Position numbers and translations under genes: made by a program
The notes under the pieces: generated by a model
Databases searched by the model: none
Told to the model about the DNA's origin: nothing
Seen by the model: the letters and a program-made list of their open reading frames with translations, nothing else
Assembly: GCA_938074135.1 (NCBI GenBank)
Contig: CALJFL010000095.1
Location: forward strand, 1 to 6,571
Origin: an uncultured Halieaceae bacterium
GTDB taxonomy: Bacteria > Pseudomonadota > Gammaproteobacteria > Pseudomonadales > Halieaceae
Direction: 5' to 3'
DNA: 6,571 bases
Shown: one piece after another, positions 4,804 through 6,571 of the stretch
How the letters are laid out: every line of letters starts with the position of its first letter
Numbering within the stretch: position 1 is the first letter of the stretch

Positions 4804-6571
4804 CGCATAATCGCACAACCCATACAGCGCATATAAAGATACCGCGGGTCATCAAAGCTCGCGGCCATCTGTACCGCCTGCCTGACAGGTTGTAGCAGGC
4901 GTTCAAAGCCCTGGCTAACCGCTGCCTGACGCACCAGCCCGACCTTCCCTACCCTGTCGGCCAGCTGCTGAAAAACCTGCTCGGCCGGCGACAGCGGGGG
5001 ATCCACGAAATCCACCCGATAATCTTTCAGGCCCGCCAGTTCGGCCGCTGCCTGTATCGCCTGCTCCAGGCCACCGAGTTGGTCAACGAGGCCGGCTTCC
5101 ATTGCGTCGGCGGCATTCCAGACCCGACCCTGGGCGACCGCATCGACCTGCTCGAAACTCATGCCGCGCCCCCGCGCTACCAAATCGACAAAGCCACGGT
5201 AGGTGTGTTCCACCGAGCTTGTTATGGAGCTGGCCAAAGCCGGGTTCAGCGGCCGGTCAACGCGCAATGACCCGGCGAGGCCCGTTGTGCCAACCCCATC
5301 GGTGTGAACACCAAATTTATCGAGCAGTTGCTCAAAGGTGGGAAAAGCGGCGAACACGCCGATACTGCCCGTAATCGTGCCCGGGGTCGCCCAGATCTGG
5401 TCGGCCTCCGCGGCGATGTAGTAACCGCCTGATGCGGCAACCGACCCCATGGAAACAACCACCGGCAGGCCCTGTTGCTTGGCCTCCAGCACGGCCTGAC
5501 GGATAATTTCCGAGGCAAAAACGCTGCCGCCACCGCTGTCCACTCTCAGCACCATGGCAGCGACATCCGCTTCGTTCGCCGTCGCGGTGATGAGGTCGGC
5601 CAGGGTGTCCCCACCCACGGTGCCGGGAGGCTGTTCGCCTGGCATTATGTCGCCGCTGGCGGTGACTACAACCACTCGTTCGGTTTCCGCCAGGGGCGCC
5701 GGTAATGCCCGCTTGCGTGCGGCATAAGTCTGGAATTCAACAGCCTCGTAGAGCCCGTCCTCATTGACGGCTCCCACCACTGCGGCAACCTGCGCATTGG
5801 CGACTGCCCGCTGGGCCAGCTCATCCACCAGATCGGCTTTCAGGGCCATTGTTGCTGTGTCTCCCCGGGCGGCCTGCAAGCCGGTCGCATAGTTATTGGC
5901 ATAGTCGTCCAGGCTGCCGGCGGGCAGTTCTCGCCGCTCCTCAACGATAGCCGTGTATTGCCCCCAGATAACGTCCAGCCAACGCTCCGTGATGGCCCTT
6001 TCGCCATCAGACATATCGTCGCGCAGGAACGGTTCCGCCATCGACTTGTGCTCACCAGCCTTGAATACATGCATGGTCACCAGCGCATTGGCCAGGGCCT
6101 CGCGGAAATAATTGCGGTAACTGGCAAAGCCTTCTATTGCCACCCCGCCAAAGGGGTGCATGATGATGGTATCGGCCTGGCTGGCCAGCAGGTATTGGTC
6201 CTGGGTGTAATAATCACCCAGCGCGATCACCGGCTTGCCGGTTGCCTTGAACACCGAAATGGCCTCGGCAATCTCCTGTGATTTACTGATACCAGCGTAC
6301 ATCAGGTAATCCAGTTCCATCACCAGAGCGGTGATCGCCGGATCCTCGGCGGCATAACGAACCGCGTCAAGAATATCTCTTAGCAACACCTCGTTGTCGG
6401 TTGGCGTCGGCTCGGCCAACAAGGCTTGCAGGGGTTCGATGTAGGACTTCTGATCGACGATGGTACCCATTGGGTTAACAAGCAGCGCCGCACGTTCAGG
6501 CAGTGGCTCAGGACCTTCACCGACGTAGGCCAGATACACCAATGCCAATAGCAGCAAGAAGAGGATATTGG
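4800..6571 (-). CDS. sppA: Signal peptide peptidase SppA, 67 kDa type (N-terminus outside window)
   Basis: A membrane-bound serine protease with a Ser/Lys dyad that degrades cleaved signal peptides at the periplasmic face. The frame is open to the right edge. The first visible residues ([18 protein letters not shown]) are the single TM anchor, so the true start lies beyond. By comparison with E. coli, roughly 35 N-terminal residues are missing. Counting from the TTG at 6557-6555 as residue 1, 585 residues follow. The first repeat holds [15 protein letters not shown] (163-177) with Lys171 as general base (E. coli K209). The second holds [12 protein letters not shown] (369-380) with nucleophile Ser376 (E. 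coli S409), then TGSIGVF (396-402). The usual NSPGGS reads DSGGGS (340-345). The protein ends CMGCAIMR, keeping the C-terminal CxxC seen in E. coli SppA. Both dyad residues are present, so it should be active. Confidence 0.95.
   Translation of the reverse strand, partial: NILFLLLLALVYLAYVGEGPEPLPERAALLVNPMGTIVDQKSYIEPLQALLAEPTPTDNEVLLRDILDAVRYAAEDPAITALVMELDYLMYAGISKSQEIAEAISVFKATGKPVIALGDYYTQDQYLLASQADTIIMHPFGGVAIEGFASYRNYFREALANALVTMHVFKAGEHKSMAEPFLRDDMSDGERAITERWLDVIWGQYTAIVEERRELPAGSLDDYANNYATGLQAARGDTATMALKADLVDELAQRAVANAQVAAVVGAVNEDGLYEAVEFQTYAARKRALPAPLAETERVVVVTASGDIMPGEQPPGTVGGDTLADLITATANEADVAAMVLRVDSGGGSVFASEIIRQAVLEAKQQGLPVVVSMGSVAASGGYYIAAEADQIWATPGTITGSIGVFAAFPTFEQLLDKFGVHTDGVGTTGLAGSLRVDRPLNPALASSITSSVEHTYRGFVDLVARGRGMSFEQVDAVAQGRVWNAADAMEAGLVDQLGGLEQAIQAAAELAGLKDYRVDFVDPPLSPAEQVFQQLADRVGKVGLVRQAAVSQGFERLLQPVRQAVQMAASFDDPRYLYMRCMGCAIMR

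Noticed and set aside
1..6571. CRISPR arrays, tRNA or rRNA genes, insertion sequences, attachment sites
   Set aside because: No regularly spaced repeats, cloverleaf-like segments, transposase motifs or flanking direct repeats were seen. Nearly every base lies in a well-supported gene.

Overview
The window looks like ordinary chromosomal DNA of a gammaproteobacterium. The MscS-type channel, GlpE-type rhodanese and long (67 kDa class) SppA protease all resemble their E. coli counterparts closely along their length. The lipid-type genes on the left (SCP2-type thiolase, Rv0130-like MaoC hydratase, KstD/fumarate-reductase-like flavoprotein) suggest a lipid- or steroid-metabolising, possibly marine, lineage; that placement is inference. 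The sequence is GC-rich and almost fully coding. No tRNA, rRNA, CRISPR array, insertion sequence or phage gene is visible, and no gene-free gap exceeds about 125 bases.

Layout. Positions 3-389 (+) hold the C-terminal end of an SCP2-type thiolase that runs off the left edge. It converges on a four-gene minus-strand cluster read from 3534 down to 444: a MaoC/R-specific enoyl-CoA hydratase, a Nudix hydrolase with an enlarged Nudix loop, a Tat-exported FAD dehydrogenase and a Sec-exported monohaem cytochrome c. The junctions are tight (TGATG, a 21-base gap, GTGA), so this reads as one operon. A 124-base divergent promoter region (3535-3658) separates it from the plus-strand pair mscS-like and glpE-like (3659-4803). 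That pair converges with, and overlaps by four bases, a minus-strand sppA-like gene that runs off the right edge.

How the genes may work together. The last two genes of the operon look like a split flavocytochrome: a periplasmic flavin dehydrogenase and a small cytochrome c that could take its electrons. The first two genes encode cytoplasmic enzymes of the kind that act on acyl-CoA thioesters or nucleotide-containing cofactors. The substrate is unknown. A Tyr-x3-Gly near the flavoprotein C-terminus recalls ketosteroid dehydrogenases rather than fumarate reductases. This operon is the best candidate for something not well described. The mscS, glpE and sppA genes look like standard housekeeping and stress functions.
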